From JAXMAR01 sp046350295 (lineage in GTDB: Bacteria > Planctomycetota > Planctomycetia > Gemmatales > Gemmataceae), in the NCBI GenBank assembly GCA_046350295.1, contig JAXMAR010000005.1, positions 196,598-260,597 of the forward strand: DNA of 64,000 bases, written 5' to 3'. Shown piece after piece: positions 42,040-51,472 of the stretch; within the stretch, counting starts at the first letter, position 1, and every line of letters starts with the position of its first letter. Position numbers and translations under genes: made by a program. The notes below the pieces were generated by a model. The model saw nothing but the letters and a program-made list of their open reading frames with translations, made no database searches and had not been told where the DNA came from.

Positions 42040-43989
42040 ATGCCCAACGCCTTGCCTGCCCGCGATGACGCCGAGCTGGCGCTGCTCCGGCCGCTCGCGG
42101 AAACTTTTCCGACCGTCGATAGCGCCGTCGCCGAGATCGCCCGTCTCGCCGGCGCCCTCACGCTTCCCTCGGACACCATCCACGTCATCAGCGATATCCA
42201 CGGCGAGCACGCCAAGCTCCGCCACGTCATCAACAACGCCGCCGGCTCGCTCCGGCCCCTCGTCGAGCGAATGTTCCGCGACCGTCTGCACGCCTCGGAC
42301 CTCCAGCGTCTCGTCACCCTCATCCTCTATCCGCGCGAGACGCTCGAAAGCCTGGCCCCCATGCTGTCGGAGCCGGGCGAGCGCGAAGCCTATTGCCGCA
42401 TTACCCTGGCCCAGCTTGTCGAGATCATCAACGTCCTGGCCCGCCGTTACACCATGCAGCGCGTGCGGACCCTCATGCCGCGCGGCTACCAGGCCCTCTT
42501 TCAGGACATCCTCAGTCGGCCGCCCGGCCCCGAGACCGAACGCTTCCTCGCCGCCGCCGTCGAGCCGCTCGTGCAGCAAGGCCGGGCCTGGCAACTCATC
42601 CGCCACACCGTCCGTTTCCTGCGCAACCTCGCCATCTCCGAGTTGATCATCGGCGGCGACTGCTGGGATCGCGGGCCGCGCGGCGACAAGGTCGTCGACT
42701 ACATCCGCCAGCAGCCCAACGTCGTCATCACCTGGGGCAACCACGACGCATCGTGGCTTGGCGCCTGCCTCGGCCAGGAAGCCCTCATCGCCAACGTCCT
42801 GCGCATCTCTCTGCGTTATCGCCGTCTCTTCCAGCTCGAAGAGGGGTACGGCATCCCCCTGCAGCCGCTGGAGCAGCTGGCCCGCACGCTCTACGCCGAC
42901 GATCCCGCCGCCTCCTACCTGCCCAGGCGCAAGGGCATTCGCGAGGCCGTTCTCATCGCGCGCATGCAGAAGGCGGCGGCGCTCATGCAGTTCAAGCTCG
43001 AAGGGCAGGTGATCGCCCGTCATCCCGAATGGAACATGGACCACCGCCGCCTCTTGCACCGCATCGATCCGGGCGGCGGAACCATCACCATCGACGGCAA
43101 GCCGCGCCGCCTCAAGGACGCCCGTTTCCCCACCCTCGACCCCGCTCGTCCCTACGACCTCTGCGCCGAAGAACAGACCTGCCTGACGCGCATCCGCGAA
43201 TCGTTCGTCAGCTCGCAGACGCTCTGGGAGCACATGCGCTTCCTCGTCGGCCAGGGCTCCATGTGGCTCGTGCGCGACGATCACCTGATCTTCCACGGTT
43301 GCGTTCCGGTCGACGAGCAGGGAGGCTTCCTCGCCTTGCCCATCGACGGCCGCCCCCGCGCCGGCCGCGACCTGTTCGACACCCTCGAGCGCGTCATCAC
43401 GCGCGTCATGGACGAGCCGAAGCGCGACGACCTGGACATGCTCTGGTACCTCTGGTGCGGCCCGCTTTCCCCTTTCTTCGGCAAGGACCGCATCGCTACA
43501 CTGGAGATCGACCTGGTCGACGACCCGGCCACCCATGGGGAGACCAAGAACCCGTATTTCCACCTGCTGCACGAAGCCCCGTTCTGCGAGCGGATCCTCG
43601 CGGAGTTCGGCGTCGACCCGAAGCGCGGCATCATCGTCAACGGCCACGTGCCCGTGAAGATCGACAAGGGAGAGTCGCCGCTCAAGCGCAGCGGCAAGGC
43701 GATCACCATCGACGGCGCCTTCTCCGAGGCCTACGGCGACCATGGCTACACGCTGGTCCTCGAGCCGGAGCGGACCTTCCTCGCCAAGCACAGCCACTTC
43801 GAGTCCGTGGACCGGGCGGTGCGCGACGGCGTCGACATCACGCCCGAGATCATGGAAGTCCGCCGCTGGGACCGGCCTCGAACCCTGGGAGACACCGAGC
43901 GCGGCGATCTCATCCGCGCCCGCATCGAGTTGCTGCAAAAGTTGGTGGAGGCCTATCGCGCCAACCGGCTCAGGCAGCGATATGTTTGA
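42040..43989 (+). CDS. fbp: Fructose-1,6-bisphosphatase class III
   Basis: A 649-residue enzyme of the Firmicutes-type class III FBPase group, built on a metallophosphoesterase core. Metal motifs are V-I-S-D-I-H-G-E-H (about 47-55), G-G-D-C-W-D-R-G-P-R and T-W-G-N-H-D-A-S-W, and later N-G-H-V-P-V-K. The length is typical. The enzyme hydrolyses fructose 1,6-bisphosphate in gluconeogenesis. Its divergent neighbour ppgK acts at the entry of glycolysis, so the pair connects opposite carbon flows. The ATG at 42040 is preceded by GGGAG at proper distance. Confidence 0.93.
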   Translation: MPNALPARDDAELALLRPLAETFPTVDSAVAEIARLAGALTLPSDTIHVISDIHGEHAKLRHVINNAAGSLRPLVERMFRDRLHASDLQRLVTLILYPRETLESLAPMLSEPGEREAYCRITLAQLVEIINVLARRYTMQRVRTLMPRGYQALFQDILSRPPGPETERFLAAAVEPLVQQGRAWQLIRHTVRFLRNLAISELIIGGDCWDRGPRGDKVVDYIRQQPNVVITWGNHDASWLGACLGQEALIANVLRISLRYRRLFQLEEGYGIPLQPLEQLARTLYADDPAASYLPRRKGIREAVLIARMQKAAALMQFKLEGQVIARHPEWNMDHRRLLHRIDPGGGTITIDGKPRRLKDARFPTLDPARPYDLCAEEQTCLTRIRESFVSSQTLWEHMRFLVGQGSMWLVRDDHLIFHGCVPVDEQGGFLALPIDGRPRAGRDLFDTLERVITRVMDEPKRDDLDMLWYLWCGPLSPFFGKDRIATLEIDLVDDPATHGETKNPYFHLLHEAPFCERILAEFGVDPKRGIIVNGHVPVKIDKGESPLKRSGKAITIDGAFSEAYGDHGYTLVLEPERTFLAKHSHFESVDRAVRDGVDITPEIMEVRRWDRPRTLGDTERGDLIRARIELLQKLVEAYRANRLRQRYV

Positions 43990-44015
43990 GGAAAATCTCC
44001 AATATGATCAACAAG

Positions 44016-44066
44016 CAAGCTCCAAACGATGTCGCTCGATTTCGAGTCTTGATTGTCTGGAGCTTG
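44016..44066. repeat. Inverted repeat after the FBPase gene
   Basis: Perfect nine-base arms CAAGCTCCA/TGGAGCTTG (44016-44024 with 44058-44066) enclose a 33-base AT-richer loop. It fills most of the gap before the next gene; the low GC stands out from the surroundings. Confidence 0.55.
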
Positions 44067-44090
44067 GTTCTTGAGCTTTAGAATGTCATA

Positions 44091-44852
44091 ATGCGTGTCC
44101 TTGCCGTCCCATCCTCGATCCGGGCGCCGCAGCGGCGCCAGTACCTGACGAGCTTCCTCGTCAACGACACCGTCGCCATCGACGCCGGCACGCTCGCCTA
44201 CGGCCTGGCGCGGCGCCAGCAGGCGCGCATCAAGCACATTTTCCTCACGCACACACACCTCGACCACATTGCCAGCCTCCCCATCTTCCTCGATACCGTC
44301 TACGACGGCTCCGGCGATTGCGTCACCATCCACGCCACCGCCGCCGTCCTCGATTGTCTCCGTCGCGACGTCTTCAACAACCGCGTCTGGCCCGACTTCA
44401 TCGCCATCTCCGAGCAGGCCCCGCCGTACCTCAAGCTCCACGAGATCGAGCCGCGCCGGGCCGTCGAGGTCGAGGGTCTGCGCATCACCCCCATCCCCGT
44501 CAACCACGTCGTCGAATGTCAAGGCTATGTCATCGGCGACGGCCGCTCCTCCGTTGTCTTTTCGAGCGACACCGGTCCCACGGAGGAGATCTGGCGCGTC
44601 GCCGCTGCCCTCCCGGACCTGAAGGCCGTCTTCCTCGAATGCACCTTCCCCAACGACCTCGCCTGGCTCGCCGACCTGGCGAAGCACCTGACCCCCGTGA
44701 TGGTCGAAAAGGAGTGCGCGAAGATCCCCGCCGGCGCCCGCATCCTTGCCGTCCATCTCCACTCCCGCTACCGCGCCCAGGTCGAGCAAGAGCTGCAGCA
44801 AGTCGACCGCGAAATCGAAGTGGTCCGCTTCGGTCGTGAATACCCGCTATGA
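44091..44852 (+). CDS. Class II cyclic-nucleotide phosphodiesterase-like MBL hydrolase
   Basis: A 253-residue cytosolic MBL-fold protein. The metal motif is H-T-H-L-D-H, followed by S-S-D-T-G-P-T with a bridging Asp and a late V-H-L-H-S-R-Y. The pattern T-S-F-L-V-N-D and I-D-A-G-T-L-A at the start fits class II 3',5'-cyclic-nucleotide phosphodiesterases, the CpdA-unrelated yeast PDE1 type. Family assignment suggests hydrolysis of cAMP or cGMP. A protein with a (degenerate) cyclic-nucleotide domain is encoded at 20231. The gene follows fbp by 101 bases. Confidence 0.78.
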   Translation: MRVLAVPSSIRAPQRRQYLTSFLVNDTVAIDAGTLAYGLARRQQARIKHIFLTHTHLDHIASLPIFLDTVYDGSGDCVTIHATAAVLDCLRRDVFNNRVWPDFIAISEQAPPYLKLHEIEPRRAVEVEGLRITPIPVNHVVECQGYVIGDGRSSVVFSSDTGPTEEIWRVAAALPDLKAVFLECTFPNDLAWLADLAKHLTPVMVEKECAKIPAGARILAVHLHSRYRAQVEQELQQVDREIEVVRFGREYPL

Positions 44853-44896
44853 AGCGCTTTTCGGAGGCCCTAGGTGCGCCGGACAAGGGAAAGTGA

Positions 44897-46378
44897 CTAC
44901 CCCTTCAGCGCCTGAATCGCAATCGTCAAGATCACACCGTTCGCCAGACAGTGCGCCAGCATCGACGGCAACACCGTCCCGCGCCACTCGCGCCCGATCG
45001 TGAACCCAAATCCCAGCGCCGCCAGCGCCGGCACGGCCAAGGGGCCTTGCGGGTGCAACAGCGCGAACAGGAAGCTCGCGATCAAGCCCGCGGCAATGAA
45101 GCCGCGCGGACCGCCGAATTGCCGCGTCACGTCGCGCAGATGCCGGTACAGGACGCCGCGAAACATCGTCTCCTCCACCACGGGCGCCAGCACGCAGGCC
45201 AGGAAATAAATCTTGAAACGGCTCCAGCCGTCCGCGCGGATGAGAAACTCCACGATCGGATGGCTCGGCGCCTCCGCCGCTATCAGCGTTCCCAGCTGCG
45301 CCGCGTAAATGGCAAAGCAGGCCAGGCCCGCAATCATCAGCGGCAACGACATCATGTAGGTCAGCAACCCCGCCATCGGCTCGAATGCCGGCCGTTCCCC
45401 CGTCGTCCAGCCGACGTCCTCGCGCACCTGCCGCCACGATAGACCGCGTGCCACGGGATAGCCCAATGCCACCAGGCTGAGCGCCATGGCCGTCCCGCCG
45501 GCCTCCATGATGTCGAGCGCAGGAAAGAGCAGGGGCACGGCCGTGGAAAGGCCGAGGAACACCAGCAACCAGAGTGCGAACGTCTCCGCGTAGAGTCCGG
45601 CATACCGAACCGGCGGCCCGATCCCTTGCTGCAACCTGCCTTGCCGGGCCAGGTTGAAGACGACGGTGAGGCAGATCAGCCCGCCGAACGCGAGAAGGAC
45701 GACGCCCGCGACGCCGCTGCTCAGCGCCGTCATCGTCTGCACCGCGGGCTCGAGCGCCTCGTTGCGGCCTTCCGGGGCCGGCCAGCGCTCCATCATCGCC
45801 AGCGCCGCGGGCGCCCCCGCCGCCGCCGCGACCTGCTCGAGCGCGGGCTGGCGCGGATGGAGCGCCAGCGCCGCGAACCAGTCCAGCTTGTCGCGGAGGA
45901 CCCGCCGGTCCTCCACCGTCACCGAAGGCGCCTCGAGCCGCAGCTCGAGGTAGTCGCTATAGAGACGCTCGAGGATCTGCCGCAACAGGGCGACGTCCCC
46001 GCCGGCCGCGTCCACCTTCTTCAAAGCCACCAGCGCCGCGAGGGGGCCGTGCAACTCGCCTTCCATGATCGCCAGCGTCAGCCGGCTCGCCGCGCTGTCC
46101 GCCGGATAGGACCGCATCAGTTGCTCGATCTCCTCCGGCGGCGCGTCCAGCATCCGCCTGGCCCCGACGACAATTCGTCCGAACAACTCCTGCAACACCA
46201 GCTGATCTCGGCTCACGGTAGCCGGCTCTTCCTTCACGCTCGTCTGCCGCACGGCGACGACCAGGCTCACCAGGCCGACGATCACCACCCACGCGCCGAC
46301 CGTCAGCGCGCGGCTCGTGTACGGCCAAACCCCCTGGTCCTCCGGTTCGACAAAGCCGTTCGGCAAGCTCATTCCCAC
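44897..46378 (-). CDS. CPBP (Abi) family intramembrane metalloprotease
   Basis: A 493-residue membrane protein. An N-terminal membrane segment is followed by a helical soluble region (about 60-220) and then eight or so hydrophobic segments. The C-terminal part has the CPBP signature: A-P-V-V-E-E-T-M-F-R-G-V-L-Y with the EExxxR motif, and L-L-H-P-Q-G-P with the second His. These proteases are related to Rce1-type CAAX enzymes; bacterial roles include peptide maturation and immunity. The soluble N-terminal region is not found in short CPBP proteins and may bind a partner. Confidence 0.8.
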   Translation of the reverse strand: MGMSLPNGFVEPEDQGVWPYTSRALTVGAWVVIVGLVSLVVAVRQTSVKEEPATVSRDQLVLQELFGRIVVGARRMLDAPPEEIEQLMRSYPADSAASRLTLAIMEGELHGPLAALVALKKVDAAGGDVALLRQILERLYSDYLELRLEAPSVTVEDRRVLRDKLDWFAALALHPRQPALEQVAAAAGAPAALAMMERWPAPEGRNEALEPAVQTMTALSSGVAGVVLLAFGGLICLTVVFNLARQGRLQQGIGPPVRYAGLYAETFALWLLVFLGLSTAVPLLFPALDIMEAGGTAMALSLVALGYPVARGLSWRQVREDVGWTTGERPAFEPMAGLLTYMMSLPLMIAGLACFAIYAAQLGTLIAAEAPSHPIVEFLIRADGWSRFKIYFLACVLAPVVEETMFRGVLYRHLRDVTRQFGGPRGFIAAGLIASFLFALLHPQGPLAVPALAALGFGFTIGREWRGTVLPSMLAHCLANGVILTIAIQALKG

Positions 46379-46399
46379 TCCATTTCACAAAGCGCTGAT

Positions 46400-46505
46400 C
46401 GTAGCTCGATTCGTGCCGTAGCTGAATTCGCAAGAATTCAGTGGCGTGGCTGAAGTCGCGAGAATTCAGTTGTCGCCCGTCCAGCCGAAGTCGCAACGCT
46501 ACGGC
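46400..46505. repeat. Tandem short palindromic repeats
   Basis: Two clear units, CTGAATTC-GCAA-GAATTCAG (46422-46441) and CTGAAGTC-GCGA-GAATTCAG (46450-46469), are 28 bases apart. A partial unit CCGAAGTCGCAACG follows at about 46,485, and a weaker one precedes at 46,400. It lies in the divergent gap between two genes. Confidence 0.6.
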
Positions 46506-46609
46506 GACAGAAACCATACTTGCTCGTATTTTAGGGCCACCCGCGCGTAGAATTCGGGAAACACCTGGACCGCCCTAGCGCCAGGCCTGAACGGAACCCG
46601 GAGGTAACC

Positions 46610-47587
46610 ATGTACGCCAGCGTCCAAGCGCTGCTCGCGCATATCGTCGACTATGCCGGCACGTTTCCGCCCGCCAGCCTACCCCTCGATACTTCCGTGC
46701 GCAACTTCGGCAAGTATCTGCAGGAGCCCCAAGCCTGGCTTCTCGGCCGCCTCATCTGCCCGGCCGACCGTCTCAGCGACATCGTTCCCCTCGTCCAGGA
46801 GATCACGCTGCCCGACCGGACCATCGCCCTGTCCATCCTCGGCCGCGGCGGCAAGAACGAGACCGAGTTCTTCGACAACGTCGACAAGGACACGGCCGAC
46901 ATGCTCGTCTTCGCCGGCGCCCTGCCCGGCCTGGTTCGACTCGAAGGTTATGAAGTGCGCGTCCCCGCCCCGTTTTTCGATCCGCCCGAAGCGCCGCCGC
47001 TGCACGCCGCCCTCGCCACGCTCAGCGCCACTCTTGACAAGACGGGCCTTCCGCTTGCCCCCTTCGTCGAGGCCTCGGCGCCCCATCGCGCCGCGCTGCA
47101 AACATTGATCACCGCCCTCCAGCAGGACCGCGCCTCTCTCGAGGCCGCGGCGCGCAAGACCACGCGCCCCTGCGGCCTCAAGCTCCGCACCGGCGGCCTC
47201 GAGCCTGCCGCCTTCCCCGGCGCGGAACTCGTCGCCGCCATCCTCGCCGGCTGCCGCAAGACCCAAGTCCCGTTCAAGGCCACCGCCGGCCTGCACCATC
47301 CCATCCGCCGCTTCGACAAGACGGTGCAGGCGAAGGTGCACGGCTTCATCAACGTCTTCGTCGCCGCCTGCCTGAGTCACGCCCACGATCTCCCGGTCGT
47401 CGACCTCCAATCCGCCCTGGAAGAGGAAGACGCGGGGGCGTTCGTCCTCGACGACGGCGGAATCACCTGGCGCGGCCATCGCCTCAGCAACGAGCAGATC
47501 GCTAAGGCGCGGACGATGTTCATCTCGTTCGGCAGTTGCAGCTTCGACGAGCCGCGCGACGACTTACGGACGTTGCGCTGGCTCTGA
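46610..47587 (+). CDS. Conserved hypothetical protein
   Basis: A 325-residue cytosolic protein of unknown function. It starts with A-L-L-A-H-I-V-D-Y-A-G-T-F-P-P-A and has a TIM-barrel-like alternation of strands and helices, including C-G-L-K-L-R-T-G-G, V-P-F-K-A-T-A-G-L-H-H-P and a late G-F-I-N-V-F-V-A-A. The K-A-T-A-G-L-H-H-P motif would suit a phosphate- or metal-binding strand of a barrel. I know similar proteins only as uncharacterised. Its start has GGAGG seven bases upstream, so expression is likely. Confidence 0.65.
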   Translation: MYASVQALLAHIVDYAGTFPPASLPLDTSVRNFGKYLQEPQAWLLGRLICPADRLSDIVPLVQEITLPDRTIALSILGRGGKNETEFFDNVDKDTADMLVFAGALPGLVRLEGYEVRVPAPFFDPPEAPPLHAALATLSATLDKTGLPLAPFVEASAPHRAALQTLITALQQDRASLEAAARKTTRPCGLKLRTGGLEPAAFPGAELVAAILAGCRKTQVPFKATAGLHHPIRRFDKTVQAKVHGFINVFVAACLSHAHDLPVVDLQSALEEEDAGAFVLDDGGITWRGHRLSNEQIAKARTMFISFGSCSFDEPRDDLRTLRWL

Positions 47588-47675
47588 TCGGCTTGAACGC
47601 GCCGCCGAAGTGCATTACCATCCAGGCGGGTTGGGATCGTTGCTGTCTTGAGCCGGCGCCCCGGGCGAGAAAACC

Positions 47676-48749
47676 ATGACCAAAGCTTGGTACTACAGTC
47701 AGGGGGGGCGGCGCGAGGGGCCAGTGCCGTTCGACGAACTCAAAGACCTGGCACGGCGGGGCCGGCTGCGCTCCACCGACCTGGTCTGGGAAGAAGGAAC
47801 GGCCGACTGGATCAAGGCCAGCATGGTCGGCGGGCTTTTCGCCGATGGCGGTGGCGCCGACGAGCCGATGCGCCGACGCCGACCCGAAGAGCGCGTCAAA
47901 CGCGACAGGGGCGACCGGCCGCGGGATGAATCGGGCCGCGCGGAACCGTTGGCAAAGCCGGGAAGCCGCGGTCAGATGATCGCCCTGTTCACGGGCATCG
48001 CCGGCCTGGTCATCGTGGGTATCGTGTTCATCGTCATCGCGGTCGCCAACCGTGGCGAGACGCCGGCAGACCCTCCGGTCGCCAAGGGCCCCGCAACGGC
48101 GCCTGAGCCTCCGACCCGGATCGATCCTCCGGTCGTTATGCCGCCTGCAAAAGGGGGTACTCTTGTCACTCCCGCGAGTGATCCTCCGAAAACACTCCCC
48201 GGCGGCTTCACGCAGCTCGACCTGCGGCCGTTCATCAACTGGCGCCGTGGGGACGGGATCCAGGTCAAGGGCAACGACCTGGGCAACCTGCCGGACGGAC
48301 CGAACACGCTGGCCGGCGTGCCGTTCAACGTTCAAGGGGGCGCCGTTGTTCTGGGAGGCAGCGTATTCGCGCGAGACCGCCCTCTCGCGGCAAGCGGCAT
48401 CGTCGTCAACAGGAGGCTCAAGAATCTGCACGCCCTCCACCTTGCACACTTCCCCGCCACCCCGGGAGCCATGATCGGCGCATATGTCCTCCGCTACCAG
48501 GACGGCTCCAGCGCCGAGTTGCCCATCGTCTACGGTGAGCACGTCTCCGACTGGTGGAAAGCGTGGACCCCGCCCGCCGGGGTGACGCGCCTGGCGTGGA
48601 CCGGCTCCAATCTGGCCTCTCCGGACATCCGTTTCTACGCGACCCGCTATAGCAACCCGGCGCCGGCCAAGATCGTCGCGAGCATCGACTTCATCTCGCG
48701 CAACGCCGGCTCCTGCCCCTGCTGCGTGGCCCTGACGATCGAGGAATGA
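47676..48749 (+). CDS. GYF_2 domain membrane protein
   Basis: A 357-residue protein with one GYF_2 (DUF4339) module at residues 5-50 (W-Y-Y-S-Q-G-G-R-R-E-G-P-V), a charged linker, one transmembrane segment (about 100-125), a proline-rich stretch and a C-terminal extracytoplasmic domain of about 180 residues. The last domain has a beta-sandwich-like pattern (L-P-I-V-Y-G-E-H-V-S-D-W-W) seen in carbohydrate-binding-like NPCBM-type modules, but similarity is weak. It has the same N-terminal module as the protein encoded at 34210 but a different output domain. Confidence 0.65.
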   Translation: MTKAWYYSQGGRREGPVPFDELKDLARRGRLRSTDLVWEEGTADWIKASMVGGLFADGGGADEPMRRRRPEERVKRDRGDRPRDESGRAEPLAKPGSRGQMIALFTGIAGLVIVGIVFIVIAVANRGETPADPPVAKGPATAPEPPTRIDPPVVMPPAKGGTLVTPASDPPKTLPGGFTQLDLRPFINWRRGDGIQVKGNDLGNLPDGPNTLAGVPFNVQGGAVVLGGSVFARDRPLAASGIVVNRRLKNLHALHLAHFPATPGAMIGAYVLRYQDGSSAELPIVYGEHVSDWWKAWTPPAGVTRLAWTGSNLASPDIRFYATRYSNPAPAKIVASIDFISRNAGSCPCCVALTIEE

Positions 48750-48820
48750 GTTAACGAAGAGCGGCTGGTAGTCTGGCGCCTTTTCTGATCGAATCCTGGT
48801 GACATGAAGAAGGAGTTTCG

Positions 48821-49840
48821 ATGCCGTCTCCTCAATCCACCGTGCCGCCCCAAGCCATCCTCATGGAGATGATCAGCGGCACCTGGCGCGCCCAGGCGCT
48901 GCATGTCGCCGCCTACCTCGGCATTGCCGATCTCCTCGCCACTGGTCCCCGATCCGCCGCGGATCTCGCCCGCGCAACCAGCACGAACGGCGATTGCCTC
49001 CATCGTCTGCTCCGCGCCCTGGCGAGCGTCGGCGTCTTCGCCGAGGACGATTCCGGCCGCTTTGCCCTCACGCCGCTCGCCGAGCCGCTGCGCGCCGACG
49101 TCCCCGGCTCGATCCGCCCGGCCCTGCTGATGATGGGCCCGGCCTTCTACCGCGCCTGGGGCGAACTCTTGCACAGCATCCGCACCGGCGAGACGGCTTT
49201 CAACCAGGTCTTCGGCAAGGGCTTCTTCGACTACCTCGCCGAACGCCCCAAGGAGGCGGCGACCTTCGACGCCGCCATGACCGCCATCCACGGGGCCGAG
49301 ACCGAGCCGATGCTCGACGCCTACGACTTCTCCCGCTTCGGCACGCTCGTCGACATGGGCGGCGGCAACGGCTCGAACCTCCTCGCCGTCCTGAAGCGCC
49401 ATCCGAAGCTGCGCGGCGTCCTCTTCGATCTGCCCCACGTCGTCGACCGCGCCCGCGCCAACATCCGCGCCGCCGGACTGGAAGACCGCTGCACCGCGGT
49501 CGGCGGCAGCTTCTTCGAGACCGCCCCGCCGGGTGACGCCTACATTCTCCGCCACATCATCCACGACTGGGACGACGACCGCTCCATCGCCATCCTCCGC
49601 TCCTGCCGCCGCGCCATGAACCCCGGCGCCAAGCTGCTCGTGGTCGAGAGCGTCATCCCGCCCGGCAACACACCGTTCACCGCCAAATGGCTCGACCTCA
49701 ACATGATGGTCATCCCCGGCGGCCTGGAGCGAACCGAGGCGCAATACCGCGCCCTCTACGAAAAGGCCGGCTGGCGCCTGACGCGCATCGTGCCGACGCG
49801 GCTGGAGACCAGCGTCGTCGAGGGGGAAGCGGTCCCATAG
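48821..49840 (+). CDS. SAM-dependent O-methyltransferase-like protein (family 2)
   Basis: A 339-residue enzyme with an N-terminal winged-helix dimerisation domain (about 10-100) and a C-terminal Rossmann-type methyltransferase. The SAM motif reads L-V-D-M-G-G-G-N-G-S-N-L-L, followed by F-D-L-P-H-V-V and, near the active site, I-L-R-H-I-I-H-D-W-D-D, in which the conserved His-Asp pair of hydroxyl O-methyltransferases is present. Related bacterial enzymes act in secondary metabolism. No biosynthetic cluster surrounds it. The substrate is unknown. Confidence 0.85.
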   Translation: MPSPQSTVPPQAILMEMISGTWRAQALHVAAYLGIADLLATGPRSAADLARATSTNGDCLHRLLRALASVGVFAEDDSGRFALTPLAEPLRADVPGSIRPALLMMGPAFYRAWGELLHSIRTGETAFNQVFGKGFFDYLAERPKEAATFDAAMTAIHGAETEPMLDAYDFSRFGTLVDMGGGNGSNLLAVLKRHPKLRGVLFDLPHVVDRARANIRAAGLEDRCTAVGGSFFETAPPGDAYILRHIIHDWDDDRSIAILRSCRRAMNPGAKLLVVESVIPPGNTPFTAKWLDLNMMVIPGGLERTEAQYRALYEKAGWRLTRIVPTRLETSVVEGEAVP

Positions 49841-49859
49841 TCCCCTTTCGCCCCGCGAA
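49839..49859. repeat. Short dispersed hairpin sequence, copy 1
   Basis: AGTCCCCTTTCGCCCCGCGAA directly after the methyltransferase stop resembles AGTCCCGCTTTCGCTCCGCG at 55143. The stem TTCGC/GCGAA is retained. Both follow gene ends. Confidence 0.4.
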
Positions 49860-49966
49860 CAGCCACGCGTCCTCGAGCCAAGGGACGATACCTCGCTGGT
49901 CCCACTTCCCTGTCGCCTGTAAAATCAGGGTTTGCTCTTTGTTCGCTTTGAAGAAGAAGGCTCACC

Positions 49967-51472
49967 ATGACCGACAGCGAGAAGCCCGAAGCCCCCGCCG
50001 CCGCCCCTGCCCCGGAGGCGACCGCGCCGGCAACGCCCCCCGCCGCCACGTCCGCTCCGACCACGGCCCCCGCGGCCGCTCCCGCCGATGCAAGGAAACC
50101 CGGAGGGCCGGGCGGCAAGCCAGGCCGCGGCGGCAAGGGCCCGAAACAATTCTCCGGCGGCATGCCGAATCGCCGCGTCGCCGAAAGCGTGGAGTCGCTC
50201 GTGAGCGTCGAGCGCTTCGCCAAGGGGCCGAGCCTCAAGGACCTCGACGCCGAGATCGAAGGGGACCTCGAAGCCGCCATGAGCGGCTTCGTCGGACACG
50301 AGAACGATATCCTCAGCCAGCCCAAGAAGCCGGCCCAGGCGGAGCAGGCGGCCGGCGACAATCGCAAGCAGGCGAAGATTCACTCCATCCGCGGCGCCGA
50401 CGTCTTCCTCGAAATACCCGGCGGCCGTAGCCAGGCGGTCATGTCATTGGATCAGTTCCCGGAGGGCCCGCCGAAACCCGGGTCGATGGTCGACATCGAG
50501 GTCGAAGGCTACGACCGCGCCGACGGCCTGATCCTGTGCCGCCGCAAGGGAGCGGCGCAGGTCGCCGACTGGTCGAGCGTCGCCGCCGGCATGGTCGTCG
50601 AAGGCCGCGTGCTCGAAACCAACAAGGGCGGCCTCGCCGTCGACGTCAACGGCATCCGGGCCTTCATGCCGATCAGCCAGATTGATCTCTACCGCGTCGA
50701 GCGGCCGGAGGACTACATCAACCAGCGGCTCAAGTGCGTGGTGACCGAGGTGAACCCGGAGATGCGGAACCTGGTCGTGAGCCGGCGCGAGCTGCTGGAG
50801 AAGGAGCGCGAGGAGCTGAAGGAGAAGACCTGGGCCGAGCTGCAAGAAGGACAGATCCGCGAGGGGATCATCCGCTCGGTGCGCGAGTTCGGCGCCTTCG
50901 TCGACCTCGGCGGCGTCGACGGCCTCATCCACGTCAGCGACATGAGCTGGACCCGCGTCTCCGATCCGACGCAGGTCGTGCAGCCGGGACAGAAGGTGAA
51001 GGTCGTCGTCCTCAAGATCGACCGCGAGAAGCGCAAGATCGGCCTGGGCCTCAAGCAGCTCCAGGCCAGTCCGTGGGACACCATCCACGAAAGGTGGCAC
51101 TCGCTCCAGGTCGTCACCGGCAAGGTGACGCGGACGATGGAGTTCGGCGCCTTCGTCGAGCTGGAGCCGGGCGTCGAGGGCCTGATCCACATCTCGGAGC
51201 TGGCCCGCACCAAAGTGTGGCGCGTGACGGACGTCGTCAAGCCCGGTCAGGACGTGCAGGTCAAGATCCTCTCCATCGACCCGGAGCAGCGTCGCATCAG
51301 CCTCTCGCTCAAGGCGGCGATCCCGGTCGAGACGCCGAAGGTCGAGGAAGAAGAGGAGGAGGAAGAAGAAACGCCGAGCAAGCCGGTCAAGCCACGGACA
51401 ACGCCGCTGCGTGGCGGCATCGGGCAGACGGAGTGGTTGACGCCGCCGCCGGCGGAGCCCGAAAACTCGTAG
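49967..51472 (+). CDS. S1 RNA-binding domain protein (ribosomal protein S1-like)
   Basis: A 501-residue cytosolic protein. The first 150 residues are Ala/Pro/Lys-rich and disordered. Four S1-type OB-fold repeats then follow (about 125-190, 195-265, 285-360, 375-445). The third and fourth are clear, with E-G-I-I-R-S-V-R-E-F-G-A-F-V-D-L and G-L-I-H-V-S-D. The C-terminus is acidic, with a run of glutamates, then basic. S1 proteins bring mRNA to the ribosome; this one is shorter than the six-domain E. coli S1 but similar to versions in planctomycetes. A short hairpin (51472-51491) follows. Confidence 0.82.
   Translation: MTDSEKPEAPAAAPAPEATAPATPPAATSAPTTAPAAAPADARKPGGPGGKPGRGGKGPKQFSGGMPNRRVAESVESLVSVERFAKGPSLKDLDAEIEGDLEAAMSGFVGHENDILSQPKKPAQAEQAAGDNRKQAKIHSIRGADVFLEIPGGRSQAVMSLDQFPEGPPKPGSMVDIEVEGYDRADGLILCRRKGAAQVADWSSVAAGMVVEGRVLETNKGGLAVDVNGIRAFMPISQIDLYRVERPEDYINQRLKCVVTEVNPEMRNLVVSRRELLEKEREELKEKTWAELQEGQIREGIIRSVREFGAFVDLGGVDGLIHVSDMSWTRVSDPTQVVQPGQKVKVVVLKIDREKRKIGLGLKQLQASPWDTIHERWHSLQVVTGKVTRTMEFGAFVELEPGVEGLIHISELARTKVWRVTDVVKPGQDVQVKILSIDPEQRRISLSLKAAIPVETPKVEEEEEEEEETPSKPVKPRTTPLRGGIGQTEWLTPPPAEPENS

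Noticed and set aside
46400..46505. CRISPR array
   Set aside because: The repeats are short palindromes in a few degenerate units, without unique spacers of constant length, and no cas gene is nearby.
44897..48749. Phage-defence island around the CPBP protease
   Set aside because: CPBP proteins can take part in abortive infection, but the surrounding genes are an uncharacterised conserved protein, a GYF_2 protein and housekeeping genes, with no defence marker.
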